Shown: positions 41,117 through 51,596, numbered from the stretch's first letter. The stretch: 64,000 nt of DNA from Chthonomonadaceae bacterium (GCA_025352825.1 JANXSG010000041.1:1-64000), one strand, 5' to 3'. The notes: a model not told the origin generated them from the sequence alone. Numbers and translations: made by a program.

Positions 41117-41482
41117 ATGAGACTAGTAGCGCACAGGAAGCAACCGAAAGATGTTCGTTTCGGCAGCTTTGATCCATACTATCTTTCTGTGTTTGAAAAC
41201 GATATAGATTGGCGCGGATTTCCCATCGAATTGCGCCGGCGTTATAGTACCTATGTTGCGCGTGAAAGTCCTGATCCAAGTTATGGACACTTCATCGATT
41301 TTACATTTTATACTGCACTAACTGATACTCACGATATTATAACAGCATTCATACATGTGCAAACGAATTGGGGAGAGGGGGCAGGAAGTGAGGGCGTAAA
41401 GAGTATTTCAACTACTTTGAGATTTGGCAATGACTTATTGCAGCTTATTGTTTCTTACTGCGGAACTTTAATCGATCTTTAA
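41117..41482 (+). CDS. Hypothetical protein
   Basis: 121 aa ORF between the IS and the convergent YkgJ-like gene; 3' overlap with it. Confidence 0.35.
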   Translation: MRLVAHRKQPKDVRFGSFDPYYLSVFENDIDWRGFPIELRRRYSTYVARESPDPSYGHFIDFTFYTALTDTHDIITAFIHVQTNWGEGAGSEGVKSISTTLRFGNDLLQLIVSYCGTLIDL

Positions 41483-41975
41483 GTGCATCCCACACGTTAA
41501 ATACTATTGGGCAAACTGCAGTACTCTCGATCATCATAAAAGTTCTTGTTCTGAAACCGTACTTGTTTAGAAAAGGATAGTCTCTGCAGGCTGCCGGGCG
41601 AACATCGTAGACAGTACAGCGATTATCTGATCCCAGGAAAGGACAAGGCATAGCTGCAAAATACTTCGAATTATCTGTGCCAGTCAACACATATTTACGT
41701 GTGAACTGCTGAGGAGTCATGCTGAATTTTGCTGCCAGCCTTCTAATATCCTCTTTGTTCACTTCAATTTGAAGCGATTTACAGCAATTGGCGCACTTTG
41801 TGCAGTCTATCTGCTCCCAGACATCATCGGTAACCTCGCGCACTACAGAATCCAGTTCCTCATTGGAATGATCTATTCCTACCTTCAGATACGTTCGGAA
41901 GCGCATATCCTCCGCCTCGTTGTGGCGTGAATATCGTTCAATAAGAGGTATTTCTCGAATTATTCGGTCGTTCAT
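41445..41975 (-). CDS. YkgJ family cysteine-cluster protein
   Basis: IDCTKCANCCKSLQIEVNKEDIRRLA...CPFLGSDNRCTVYDVRPAACRDYPFLN. Confidence 0.92.
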   Translation of the reverse strand: MNDRIIREIPLIERYSRHNEAEDMRFRTYLKVGIDHSNEELDSVVREVTDDVWEQIDCTKCANCCKSLQIEVNKEDIRRLAAKFSMTPQQFTRKYVLTGTDNSKYFAAMPCPFLGSDNRCTVYDVRPAACRDYPFLNKYGFRTRTFMMIESTAVCPIVFNVWDALKDRLKFRSKKQ

Positions 41976-42191
41976 ATGTTATCTACTATGCCTGCATTTT
42001 CACTTGGTACACTACGATCGCCCATGGTGTCAACTTGATGGAATTATACCTGTTAACAATATAAATAGTCATAAATTTCATATCGCCCGATAATCCGATA
42101 ATTCAAGTGGGCTAGTAATTTGTGCTATAATGTGCACGGAAGAATCCCGCACAATTGCAGTAGTAAAATATGAATTTTCAGGAGATTGAAT

Positions 42192-43754
42192 GTGAAGAGC
42201 GTCCGAAACATACACGCGCTTTCCGCAGTGTTAGCTAGTTTGACCCCAAATATATTTGGTATCTGGCTCTCTTTTGTTCCTGCTGCTATACTCTTCACAC
42301 AATTTTGCATTCCTGAGTGTTCCGCGTCCTCGGTGGCAGTACAGAATTCTGAAGAACTGCTTCAGCCAAACCCACTTATCCGCATCGGACTGATGCGCTT
42401 TCTAGGCTGTACTGCAATTCAATTTCGCGCTGAACCTGGCGCAAAACTCTTCTCTCCGGATGGTACCGAAAAAGCTTCAGGCATTGGCCCCTGGACGCTT
42501 ACCTCGACATCTGCCGGCTCTGCCTTTTTAGATAGTCGAGGAAACGTACTCGGGCAGGCGGCGGATGGTGAGCACTGGCGGCTTCAAGCCGAATTACCGG
42601 AAACACGCCTTGGGATATCTCTGCCATGCGGAACTCTCCATCACTATCACGGAGCGATTGAGGTATTCAGTAAAGCACAAAGGCTAACCATTATTAATGA
42701 GATTACACTTGAGAACTATCTGAGAGGTGTGGTTCCAGCGGAGATGGGAAGCAACTCACCAATGGAAGCCCTGAAAGCCCAGGCAGTAGCTTCCCGAACG
42801 TACGCTCTTTATACGCTTTCTCAGAACAACCAGACAACAGCTATAACATCCAGCAGAAGAATTAAACAGGCTGCATTGAAGGATACAAGAGTATCTCGTG
42901 ATTATGACATGCGGGATGATACTCAGGCACAGGTCTATGCGGGAGCGGATATAGAGAGCAAGCTGTCCGATTTAGCAGTGAAAAATACTGCTGGATGGAT
43001 ACTGACCCAGGCTGGAAAGCCGTTTCCAGCTTTCTATAGCAGCAGCTGTGGAGGCGTAACATGTCCAGCGATTTCCAGCGATTCACTCCCTCGTTCTGTA
43101 GATGATTCGGAAGCGCATGGAGGTTCCGGACAGCATCCACCAGACTGGACTATCGCCTACACTGGAGAGAAACTTGCCACACTTCTCACGAAAAGCCGCC
43201 TCGTCCGCGGAACCGCTAAAATCAGTTCCCTCCTGGTCACTGAAAAAGACGTCTCAGGCCGTGTAAAGCATCTTAGTATTCTTTGGGAAGGTGTCAGAGC
43301 AACCTCAGACTCTAACGCTGTTGCGACGCCACAATCTGCGGATGTCGATACTACTGCGAGCACAGACACAGCAGTTCATCATCCTTTGAATTCAAAAATT
43401 GGAGTTGATACAGCGAAACCTCCCCGACCACCTAGCTCTCTTACCATAGATATTACCGGTAATACACTGCGCACTCTACTGGGAAACGATACACTACGAA
43501 GTACACTTTTCGAGATTAGGCAAAACTTGTCTGGCGATTTCATAATTGAGGGGCGAGGCTGGGGCCATGGTAAAGGAATGTGTCAGATAGGTGCGAAAGC
43601 ACTGGCTTCACTTCCATTGAAGAAAAACTATCGCAGTATACTCATGCACTACTATGAAGGCGCTGAACTCACACATATTGTATATAGTGACGAAGAAATC
43701 CCTACTGATCATCCTCCCATTTCGAATCAAAATTTAAACGAAGGCGCTCATTAG
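42192..43754 (+). CDS. SpoIID/LytB domain-containing protein
   Basis: YLRGVVPAEMGSNSPMEALKAQAVASRTYAL, PAFYSSSCGGVT, IEGRGWGHGKGMCQIGAKALA. Confidence 0.93.
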   Translation: MKSVRNIHALSAVLASLTPNIFGIWLSFVPAAILFTQFCIPECSASSVAVQNSEELLQPNPLIRIGLMRFLGCTAIQFRAEPGAKLFSPDGTEKASGIGPWTLTSTSAGSAFLDSRGNVLGQAADGEHWRLQAELPETRLGISLPCGTLHHYHGAIEVFSKAQRLTIINEITLENYLRGVVPAEMGSNSPMEALKAQAVASRTYALYTLSQNNQTTAITSSRRIKQAALKDTRVSRDYDMRDDTQAQVYAGADIESKLSDLAVKNTAGWILTQAGKPFPAFYSSSCGGVTCPAISSDSLPRSVDDSEAHGGSGQHPPDWTIAYTGEKLATLLTKSRLVRGTAKISSLLVTEKDVSGRVKHLSILWEGVRATSDSNAVATPQSADVDTTASTDTAVHHPLNSKIGVDTAKPPRPPSSLTIDITGNTLRTLLGNDTLRSTLFEIRQNLSGDFIIEGRGWGHGKGMCQIGAKALASLPLKKNYRSILMHYYEGAELTHIVYSDEEIPTDHPPISNQNLNEGAH

Positions 43755-44225
43755 ATGTCCGTAGTTCCACAGTGTACCGAAGTGGTCGTGGATGCTATAC
43801 GCCGGCGCGGTAGTACGGTAGTTCGAGTACGCGGCAGAAGTATGTACCCCATTCTGCGGCATGGTATGCTCGTAGAAGTACAACCGGTAGCTTACGATGA
43901 GCTCGTAATCGGAGATCTGGTGGTGTTTACGAATGGACCGAGAATTGTCTGCCATCGTCTTATCAGAAAATCACCCAAAATATTCTGTCTTAAAGGCGAC
44001 ACGAATATTTGGGCAGACCCACCTGTTATTTGGTCACAGGTGCTCGGCAAGGTAACAAGTATCATTGATCACGAACTGCGCATTCATCATGTTGATACTC
44101 CACGGTACCGCCGCCGGGCAGGTTTTCTTGCGTGGTGTTCTTATCCTTACGCGATATATTACAACCTGCTTCATGCTATCGGTCGCTGCAGGTGGTGGTC
44201 GCATGGTTTTGAGATAGAGAAATAA
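43755..44225 (+). CDS. S24/S26 signal-peptidase-like protein
   Basis: VVRVRGRSMYPILRHGMLVEVQP, LVIGDLVVFTNGPRIVCHRLI, CLKGDTNIWADPPV; starts immediately after the SpoIID stop codon. Confidence 0.75.
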   Translation: MSVVPQCTEVVVDAIRRRGSTVVRVRGRSMYPILRHGMLVEVQPVAYDELVIGDLVVFTNGPRIVCHRLIRKSPKIFCLKGDTNIWADPPVIWSQVLGKVTSIIDHELRIHHVDTPRYRRRAGFLAWCSYPYAIYYNLLHAIGRCRWWSHGFEIEK

Positions 44226-44261
44226 TCATATCATTTTCACTTATATTCAGGAGCTGCTTAC

Positions 44262-45452
44262 TTGGAAAAACGACGATTTGGCAAAACTGGAATGGATCTA
44301 ACTGTACTCAGCTTTGGAGCAATGCGTATCACTCCAGAGGGAGATGAGACGCCTGAGCAGAATCTGGAAAGAGCGCTTGCCACACTGCGTCGCGGTCTGG
44401 ATGCGGGCATCAATCATATCGAAACTGCCCGTGGTTACGGTAAGAGTGAGGAGCTCATCGGAACGGCACTAAAACAGGGGTTTATCAAGCGGGATGAATT
44501 CTTTCTCACCACAAAGATAGGCCCCAATGAGAGCAAAGATGAGTTTCGTAAAGCTCTTGATGACAGCATGGCACGAATGAATGTGACCTATGTGGATAAT
44601 TTGGATATGCACGGAATAAACACTTCCGAGCTTATTGTGACTTCCACCCGCAAGGGGGGCTGCCTTGATGCGGTGCGCGATGCCCAGTCGGAAGGGTTAG
44701 TTGGGCATCTGGGGTTTTCGACTCACGCGCCACTAGAGGTAATCGAAGAGACCATCAGGACTGATGAGTTCTCTTCCGTCAATTTGCACTACTACTATAT
44801 CAATCAGCGTAACCGACCGGCCGTTGATCTCGCAATTTCGAAGGATATGGGCATATTCATAATCTCCCCAACGGATAAGGGTGGACAGCTTTTTAACTCA
44901 CCGGAGCGACTCACAGAGCTATGCAAACCGCTGACAGCAATCCAGATGAACCAGCGCTGGCTTCTCTCTCAGCCGAATGTACATACTCTTTCCTTGGGAT
45001 GTGCTAAGCCAGAGGAGTTCGATGCCCACCTTGAGATCGCCAATCGAACCAACGGCCCATTGTCACCGGAAGAACTGGAAATATTTGCGCGCCTGGACCG
45101 TGCCATGGGAACGGTGGGTGACTCGTTCTGTAATTTCTGTCATGCATGCCTGCCGTGCCCGGAAGATGTTCATATTCCGGAGATATTGCGATTACGAAAT
45201 ATTACGAAGGCTTTTGATATGAAAGATTTCGGTAAATATCGATACAAGATGTTTGTACAAAAGGATGAGGCAAGCGGTGAGCCAACAGGAGGATCTGGCC
45301 ACTGGTTTCCTGGGCACTCCGCTAGTTTCTGCACCGATTGCGGCGACTGCCTCCCCAGATGCCCTTTGCATCTTCCCATACCTATGCTTCTCCGGGAGAC
45401 ACACGATTTAATTTCAGGTGAAGTAGGCAAGCGGCTATGGAAGGAAGATTAA
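44262..45452 (+). CDS. Aldo/keto reductase with C-terminal ferredoxin-like cysteines
   Basis: EKRRFGKTGMDLTVLSFGAMRIT, INHIETARGYGKSEELIGTAL; CNFCHACLPCPEDVHIPEI, CTDCGDCLPRCPLHLPIP. Confidence 0.92.
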   Translation: MEKRRFGKTGMDLTVLSFGAMRITPEGDETPEQNLERALATLRRGLDAGINHIETARGYGKSEELIGTALKQGFIKRDEFFLTTKIGPNESKDEFRKALDDSMARMNVTYVDNLDMHGINTSELIVTSTRKGGCLDAVRDAQSEGLVGHLGFSTHAPLEVIEETIRTDEFSSVNLHYYYINQRNRPAVDLAISKDMGIFIISPTDKGGQLFNSPERLTELCKPLTAIQMNQRWLLSQPNVHTLSLGCAKPEEFDAHLEIANRTNGPLSPEELEIFARLDRAMGTVGDSFCNFCHACLPCPEDVHIPEILRLRNITKAFDMKDFGKYRYKMFVQKDEASGEPTGGSGHWFPGHSASFCTDCGDCLPRCPLHLPIPMLLRETHDLISGEVGKRLWKED

Positions 45453-45454
45453 TC

Positions 45455-45512
45455 CTTCACCCCCTCTCCCTAGTAAGCCGTGTAAGCATGATGAAGGAAG
45501 GGGGATGAGGGC
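45455..45512. repeat. C/G-rich palindromic intergenic repeat
   Basis: ccttcaccccctctccctag...gaaggaagggggatgaggg directly after the stop codon. Confidence 0.55.
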
Positions 45513-45546
45513 TGCTGGAGAACTAGGAATTTACCTAAAAGCAGAT

Positions 45547-46791
45547 TTAGTAGAAGAACCACATCGAACCTAGCAGTGAATCTGCTCCAGGCTGCCGCTG
45601 TTTACGATACTCCAGACCAAATCGAACATAGTTACTGGGTCGATGTGTTATAGCAAAAGTGTAAGCTTCTGAAGTGGGCACACCAAAAATAGTTCCAGAT
45701 CGTACATTGTCGTATCGTAAAGAGAGTGCGGTTCGGTGCTTAAGATAGACTGCAGCTTCTATTATAGATCCATTACTGTCTGCCTTAATACCGCTTGAAT
45801 CGAGGGTATCTCTACCCCATAGCAGCCCTGCATTTAGTTCCAGTCGGATATCGGGTATGCCTGGCCTGCCAACAACAAGGGTTTTCCCATAGGTACCAAA
45901 CAGTCCACCGCGATGAAAAGAGTTTGTGTAGTCCGCGCTTAAAAGTGGATTTTTACCGGAATAGTAGAAACCACCAACAGAGCTTCCTTCCTTGCCGATC
46001 AGATACTCTGCCTGCAGCATGAAGTCGTTGCCTCGCTGCCCGCTCAGAGAGATGCCTCCTTCGCCGGACTCATCAATACCGTTCAGCCAGGAGAATCTGC
46101 CATAGAAGCCAGCATTTGCATATCCTGCCTCCACGCCTCGTTCCAATCCTCCGATCGAGAAATTCCCGATGCCGTCTCCTGTGAGAGGGCCATTTGAGCC
46201 ATATAGAATAGGATCGGACAGTGAAATTTGTCTCGATCCAAGCAGCTGATATCCGCTAAGAATGGGAATCTGGCCAGCGCGAACCGACCAGAATGCGCCG
46301 GAAGGCGCTGAGTTATACTGAACCCAGGCTTCATCGAAGCCACTGCCAGTATCTGCGGTCGAAGAAAAGACATAGACTCCTCGTACCGACAGATTTTTCT
46401 CAATCGCTGTGGCAAGGTTTAGCTCTACTCCACCAAAATCGAAACCGCTGACAGGTCCGGGATGACTGCTTTGAGCCGTAAATTCAGAAAGAAAACTGAT
46501 GGCATTTGCCAAGCTGTAAGGCTTTACTTCATTACTGGGAAGCCGATAACCAGCCCGATAGAAGGCATAGCCGAAATTAGTAAGTCTGGGCGGCATTGTA
46601 TGGCATCGTTCACAAGGAAGATTGAACTTACGAGTAAACATCGGCATGGTTTCACTCGGCACACAAGTCGATATTAGCATTATTCCTATGAGAACGGGTA
46701 GTAATAACCAGAATTTAAGAAACCTCGAAATAACTCTTTGATCACTCTTAAGGCAAATCTGCATGTAAAAAATCTCCTTCATAGTACTCAT
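45547..46791 (-). CDS. Putative outer-membrane/porin-like protein with N-terminal heme-type CxxCH motif
   Basis: Signal sequence; MFTRKFNLPCERCHTMPPRLTNFGYAFYRAGYRLP; C-terminal beta-rich repeats ending in aromatic residue (GSMWFFY). Confidence 0.65.
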   Translation of the reverse strand: MSTMKEIFYMQICLKSDQRVISRFLKFWLLLPVLIGIMLISTCVPSETMPMFTRKFNLPCERCHTMPPRLTNFGYAFYRAGYRLPSNEVKPYSLANAISFLSEFTAQSSHPGPVSGFDFGGVELNLATAIEKNLSVRGVYVFSSTADTGSGFDEAWVQYNSAPSGAFWSVRAGQIPILSGYQLLGSRQISLSDPILYGSNGPLTGDGIGNFSIGGLERGVEAGYANAGFYGRFSWLNGIDESGEGGISLSGQRGNDFMLQAEYLIGKEGSSVGGFYYSGKNPLLSADYTNSFHRGGLFGTYGKTLVVGRPGIPDIRLELNAGLLWGRDTLDSSGIKADSNGSIIEAAVYLKHRTALSLRYDNVRSGTIFGVPTSEAYTFAITHRPSNYVRFGLEYRKQRQPGADSLLGSMWFFY

Positions 46792-46942
46792 CAGGAATCG
46801 AATTCAAATAATTGGCGGGCTTAATAAATTTGAACGAATTCAAGATTTATCGATCATAATATCGATTGTATCACTACCTTAAATATATTTTTCAGCCTGT
46901 AACAGTATCATATACCAAGAAAAGCAAAATATATGTTGGATA

Positions 46943-47043
46943 GAGGTAATTGCAAAAGTCGGATGTACACGCATATTTCAGCCCTCACCCCCTGCCCCTC
47001 TCCCAAAAACAGGACAGGGGAGAAGGGGACGGGAGGTGAGGGC
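46943..47043. repeat. Solo GAGGTAATTGCAAAAGTC end joined to a C/G-rich palindromic repeat
   Basis: gaggtaattgcaaaagtc at 46943-46960; gccctcaccccctgcccctctcccaaaaacaggacaggggagaaggggacgggaggtgagggc at 46981-47043. Confidence 0.7.
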
Positions 47044-47143
47044 AAGCTTGTGTCATTCGCGGCTATATTTGTATCTTAGAAGGGAATTGCAGTTCGCTTC
47101 CAGAATGAGGCATTTTAATATGCCGATATTCAGGAGACAAAAT

Positions 47144-48151
47144 ATGGAGTTACGATCATTAGGTAGAACAGGAGTACAGGTCAGCGCACTCTGCCTGGGA
47201 TGCATGAACTGGGGAGATAACAACAGTGGTACTTCGGAGGAGGATTCTATAGAGATAATGCATCGTGCAATAGACGCTGGTATCAATTTCTTTGATACTG
47301 CAGACATCTATGGACGAGGTGAGAGCGAAACCATTACAGGCAATGCGCTCTCGGTAGATGGGCATCGAGACCGAGTCTTCTTGGCAACCAAATTTTTCAA
47401 CAAGATGGATGAAGGTGCCCCCAACTCCTGGGGAGGTCACCGATTCCATATCATCAAAGCGTGTGAAGACAGCCTTCGGCGCCTTCAAACCGACCATATT
47501 GACCTCTATCAGATGCATCGCCCTCAGCCAACTATTCCTATTGATGAGACTCTTCGTGCCCTGGACGATCTTGTTCGGCAGGGGAAAGTCCGCTATATCG
47601 GAACGAGTACCTTCGGAGCATGGCAGTTAGTGGAGTCGCTATGGGCATCGAAAGAGCTGTCTCTGAACCGATTTGTTTGTGAGCAGCCCCCCTACAATCT
47701 ACTTGACAGGCGTATTGAACGAGAACTGCTGCCATTTTGCCAGACATACGGATTTGGCGTGATACCGTGGGCTCCAATCGCAGGAGGGCTTCTCTCAGGG
47801 AAGTATCGCTTGGGTCAGCCGCGACCAGAGGGCGCACGTTACGAAAAAGGAGCCTTTGCCAATCGAGATAACGACAGTGCGCTCGCGGCAATTGAGTTAT
47901 ACCTGAAGTTCTGTGAAGAGCGGGAATACGATCCTGTCCATTTTGCACTGGCATGGTGTGCCGCACAATCGGGTGTGACCAGCCCCATTATCGGCCCACG
48001 AACTCTGGGACAGCTTGAGAACTATCTAAAGTCAATGCAGCTCACCATCACCGTAGAAGATATGACTAAAATTGACTCCATATTTCCACCCGGAACCCAT
48101 GTCAGTAACTACTACAATGCAAACTTCGGCCCGAATACCCGATGGATGTAG
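47144..48151 (+). CDS. Aldo/keto reductase
   Basis: MELRSLGRTGVQVSALCLGCMNWG, AGINFFDTADIYGRGESE, DHIDLYQMHRPQPTIPIDETLRALDDLVRQGKVRYIGTS. Confidence 0.95.
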   Translation: MELRSLGRTGVQVSALCLGCMNWGDNNSGTSEEDSIEIMHRAIDAGINFFDTADIYGRGESETITGNALSVDGHRDRVFLATKFFNKMDEGAPNSWGGHRFHIIKACEDSLRRLQTDHIDLYQMHRPQPTIPIDETLRALDDLVRQGKVRYIGTSTFGAWQLVESLWASKELSLNRFVCEQPPYNLLDRRIERELLPFCQTYGFGVIPWAPIAGGLLSGKYRLGQPRPEGARYEKGAFANRDNDSALAAIELYLKFCEEREYDPVHFALAWCAAQSGVTSPIIGPRTLGQLENYLKSMQLTITVEDMTKIDSIFPPGTHVSNYYNANFGPNTRWM

Positions 48152-48278
48152 CAAGCATTCTCATCTCCACCTGTGCACTCAGTAGATGATTCTTATTTCG
48201 GGAGCTAGAGCACCAGAATATGTTCGATTAACTCCGAAATGTATTATAGCAAGTGTCAAAATGTGCCACTACTTAACT

Positions 48279-48795
48279 TCGCCTGCTGCTGCACCATGCA
48301 TCTTCAATATTAATGAAAGTATTGCAGTTAGCGCTTTCGGGCACGGCTTATGCCAGGGCTCAGGTGAACATGGTTCGAATGCGCCTGCTTAAAGTTGCAG
48401 CCCGTGTAGTGGAGACAAGTCGCTGGGTCTGGTTTCATTTACCGACTTCGTTTCCACAGCAGCATCTGTGGCACACTTTGTTAGCTCGTTTGCAGGGGGC
48501 GCCTGGCTGATGCAGCGTGTCGATTGAGTGATGAGAATTATTGAAACTGCATAGTTTGATCTAAAAAAGGCTGGCCCAAAAGAACTTTGCACCCCATGGC
48601 ACGCCTGATGAGCACAGTTAAAGGTGTAGTCATCTCAAGATAGTGCGATTCAGTAGACACAACACCTAGGAGTTCAGTCTGGCTAATAAAAAAGGCCAAC
48701 GCAGCAATTATCTAGAGCCGAAATCGCCAGAATAAGCCCGAACCGGTACTTAAATAAACTTGATGGAAACTTTATGAAAAAACCGGGTTAACCCG
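48279..48795 (+). mobile_element. IS1380-family element, copy C, 5'-truncated, opposite orientation
   Basis: MKVLQLALSGTAYARAQVNMVRMRLLKVAARVVETSRWVWFHLPTSFPQQHLWHTLLARLQGAPG (48313-48510) matches copy B C-terminus; end sequence aagcccgaaccggtacttaaataaacttg..aaccgggttaacccg matches the copy A/B left end. Confidence 0.85.
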
Positions 48796-48816
48796 TAATA
48801 AGTTAGGAGGCAGAAG

Positions 48817-50025
48817 ATGGGAATTATGAGAAACGTATCTATTTTAGGTCTGCTGGCAGGCGTTGCAACCCTAGCAGGATGTGGAGGAGGATCCACCTCC
48901 AGTGTCGCGACGAATGGGACGGGACGGGCAGCAGTACTTCTGACAGACAGTCCTCGTGAAGACTATGCGCATATCTGGGCAACTATCTATGATGTGGAAC
49001 TGGTACCCTCCTCTGGTTCAAACGTGGTGCTATACGACAGTGCTGCAGGAACACAAATAGATCTGAAAACTCTGCGTGATGCTACTGGCCAAAGATTCTC
49101 GTTCTTGGGCAGTGCTGCTATTCCGAATGGTACCTACACCGGTGTAAGAATCACCATCGGCAGCACAATGCAGCTTTTCCAGAACGGGACAGCGGTAGGA
49201 AATCCTCTGCCAGTCGATTCGAGTGTGCCTGTCGATAGTTCCGGCAAGCCCATTATCACGGTAACCTTCAGAAGCGCCAAAACACTGGGCACGGGAACGA
49301 CTAATCTGATAGTGGACGTCGATCTAGCGCACTTTGTGATCAAAAATAGTAAAGTTATTCCAGCTATAGTGAAAGGTCTTGAAACTGGAATCAACGATGC
49401 TACACGCCATAACGATGGAGACTATCAAGGAACGGTGCGCGCTCTTTCGGGAACAGCGCCTGTACTTACCTTCACTCTCACAAAGGGTGATAGTACGACC
49501 GTTACTGTGGTCACAACAGCGTCTAGTGCGATATACGGATATGGAACGCTTGCGAATGCAAGCATCGTGGAGGTAAACGGAACTCTTGATCCGACTACTC
49601 AAAATCTCGTTGCCACTCAGATCGAAATCTGTCCGTCTGGAAGTGGGGGAGTACCTTCCGATATCTCATCACCGCGTGCCGCGGGAACGGCTTCAAGTTT
49701 AGACGCGACCGCTGGGTCTTTTACTCTGACTATTTCGAGATCGCATGGCTTCACTCCATCTCAAACAACTCTAAATGTCATCACCAGCAGATCCACAAAT
49801 TTTGTAGCTGATGGCGGGCTTACAATTACACAGGCAGCTTATTTTGCCGCATTGGCTGCGACTCCGGATACCGCCGTGGTTGGGAGTTATGATTCCGGGA
49901 CGAACACTCTGACAGCGACTACGGTTAAAATTACAAACCATGCGCTTGACGGAGGATGGGAACACGGGCAGCACGGCTTCAGAGAGGGAATCGATGAGCA
50001 TAACTGGGGGCATCCTCACCACTAA
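48817..50025 (+). CDS. DUF4382-domain lipoprotein
   Basis: Lipobox LLAGVATLAGCGGGS; GRAAVLLTDSPREDYAHIWATIYDVELVPSSGSNVVLYDSAAGTQIDLKTLRD. Confidence 0.85.
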   Translation: MGIMRNVSILGLLAGVATLAGCGGGSTSSVATNGTGRAAVLLTDSPREDYAHIWATIYDVELVPSSGSNVVLYDSAAGTQIDLKTLRDATGQRFSFLGSAAIPNGTYTGVRITIGSTMQLFQNGTAVGNPLPVDSSVPVDSSGKPIITVTFRSAKTLGTGTTNLIVDVDLAHFVIKNSKVIPAIVKGLETGINDATRHNDGDYQGTVRALSGTAPVLTFTLTKGDSTTVTVVTTASSAIYGYGTLANASIVEVNGTLDPTTQNLVATQIEICPSGSGGVPSDISSPRAAGTASSLDATAGSFTLTISRSHGFTPSQTTLNVITSRSTNFVADGGLTITQAAYFAALAATPDTAVVGSYDSGTNTLTATTVKITNHALDGGWEHGQHGFREGIDEHNWGHPHH

Positions 50026-50055
50026 AATCATTGCAGTAGTGTGATAGATTGTCCT

Positions 50056-50096
50056 CACTATCACCCCCTTTCTCAAAAACGGAGAGGGGGTGATTA
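50056..50096. repeat. C/G-rich palindromic intergenic repeat
   Basis: tcaccccctttctcaaaaacggagagggggtga just after the DUF4382 stop. Confidence 0.65.
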
Positions 50097-50172
50097 ATAC
50101 CTCTTCCCACGTGACGTATGTTTGTATTAAGTTATGGATTGGCATTATTTTGATGATTCACAATCAAATTAT

Positions 50173-50280
50173 CCTTGGTGGCTTGGTGCCCCGGTGTTTC
50201 AAATTCTTAATTCCACCTCTTTCCTAATTATGTAAAATGTTAAGAAATTATTCAACCACCAGGGCACAAAGACACCATGG
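50173..50280. repeat. 108 bp imperfect inverted-repeat element
   Basis: Left CCTTGGTGGCTTGGTGCCCCGGTGTTTCAAATTCTTAA; right (rc) CCATGGTGTCTTTGTGCCCTGGTGGTTGAATAATTTCTTAA. Confidence 0.65.
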
Positions 50281-50429
50281 TATCAAAATACAGGTGATTA
50301 GGTGGGAGCCATAGGATAATAGCTCATTTCAGGTTGACGCCTATACTAGAGTAAGGTACAATCTTCAAAAATCGTGGCAGGAGAAAATGCTCAGCTGTCT
50401 CAATAGCATGGGATAAAGGTATAGGAGTA

Positions 50430-51596
50430 TTGGTAATAATGTCACTTATTGGAATTTCTCTCATTTTACTGGGCATGATGGCCGCCAGCGTCACGCCTCC
50501 CTCATTTCCTGAAGCTGTAAACTTGCCTGCAGTCACTGAACTTCCTGATCCTTTTCTTCTGGCTAATGGCGATCGGGTTCATACCAGATCACAATGGCGT
50601 GAGCATCGGAAGACTCTGCTGTCATCGATACTGCACTATGAATATGGTGAACTTCCTCCGCACACACGTAAAGTGACTGCCTACCCAAAATCTGAACGAC
50701 ATCTCACTAATCCGGATTCCTTGGAACAGGATATGCTGATTAAGATTGGGGAAAAAGAGAATATCCAGACACGTTTTTTTCTCACTACTCCTGATAGCGA
50801 GGGGCCATTCCCGGTAATAGTTACAGGTGATATCGGATGGGGACGGATCAAACCTGAAATAGTATCAGAAGTAGTGCGAAGAGGTTTTGCTCTGGCAGAA
50901 TTTAGCCGGGAAGAGATAGCGCCAGACAGCGCTGTCCGAGGTGGCGTCTATGCAGCATTCCCCGATTATGAAGGTGGCAGACTTGCGGCTTGGGCATGGG
51001 GATACCACCGTCTGATAGACTACCTTTGCACTCTCCCACAGATTGATAAGAGCAAAATCACCGTAACCGGTCATTCACGTGGTGGCAAAACAGCGCTTCT
51101 TGCAGGAGCCACTGATGAGCGTATCGCACTCACTGCCCCCAACAACTCAGGCTGCGGGGGAGCAGGCTGCTATAGATACCAGGAAGAGAAGAGCGAAGAC
51201 ATCGCGATTATTTTAAAGAACCTCGGATACTGGTTCCATCCTAGATTTCATCAGTTCATTGGGAGTATAGATCACCTACCATTCGATCAGCACACGCTCA
51301 AAGCCCTGGTTGCACCGAGAGCACTGCTATCCACGGAAGCTTTGGGTGATCTGTGGGCAAACCCAAAAGGAACTCAGCAGACTTACCGGGCTGCCAAAGA
51401 AGTGTTCGATTTTTTAGGAGCAAGCAATAAAATTGGCATTCACTTTCGAGAAGGTGGACATGAACAGGGATATGAGGATTGGAAAACGCTTCTCAATTTC
51501 GCCGACTATCAATTTTTCAACAAAGAGCCTACATACGATTTCCAACGCCTTCAATTCCCCGATCTGCCAAAAGTATATTCCTGGAAATCTCCATAG
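50430..51596 (+). CDS. Glucuronoyl esterase-like (CE15-type) alpha/beta hydrolase
   Basis: ITVTGHSRGGKTALLAGATDERIALTAPNNSGCGGAGCYR; AWGYHRLIDYL; ALVAPRALLSTEALGDLWANPKGTQQTYRAA; HFREGGHEQG. Confidence 0.82.
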   Translation: MVIMSLIGISLILLGMMAASVTPPSFPEAVNLPAVTELPDPFLLANGDRVHTRSQWREHRKTLLSSILHYEYGELPPHTRKVTAYPKSERHLTNPDSLEQDMLIKIGEKENIQTRFFLTTPDSEGPFPVIVTGDIGWGRIKPEIVSEVVRRGFALAEFSREEIAPDSAVRGGVYAAFPDYEGGRLAAWAWGYHRLIDYLCTLPQIDKSKITVTGHSRGGKTALLAGATDERIALTAPNNSGCGGAGCYRYQEEKSEDIAIILKNLGYWFHPRFHQFIGSIDHLPFDQHTLKALVAPRALLSTEALGDLWANPKGTQQTYRAAKEVFDFLGASNKIGIHFREGGHEQGYEDWKTLLNFADYQFFNKEPTYDFQRLQFPDLPKVYSWKSP

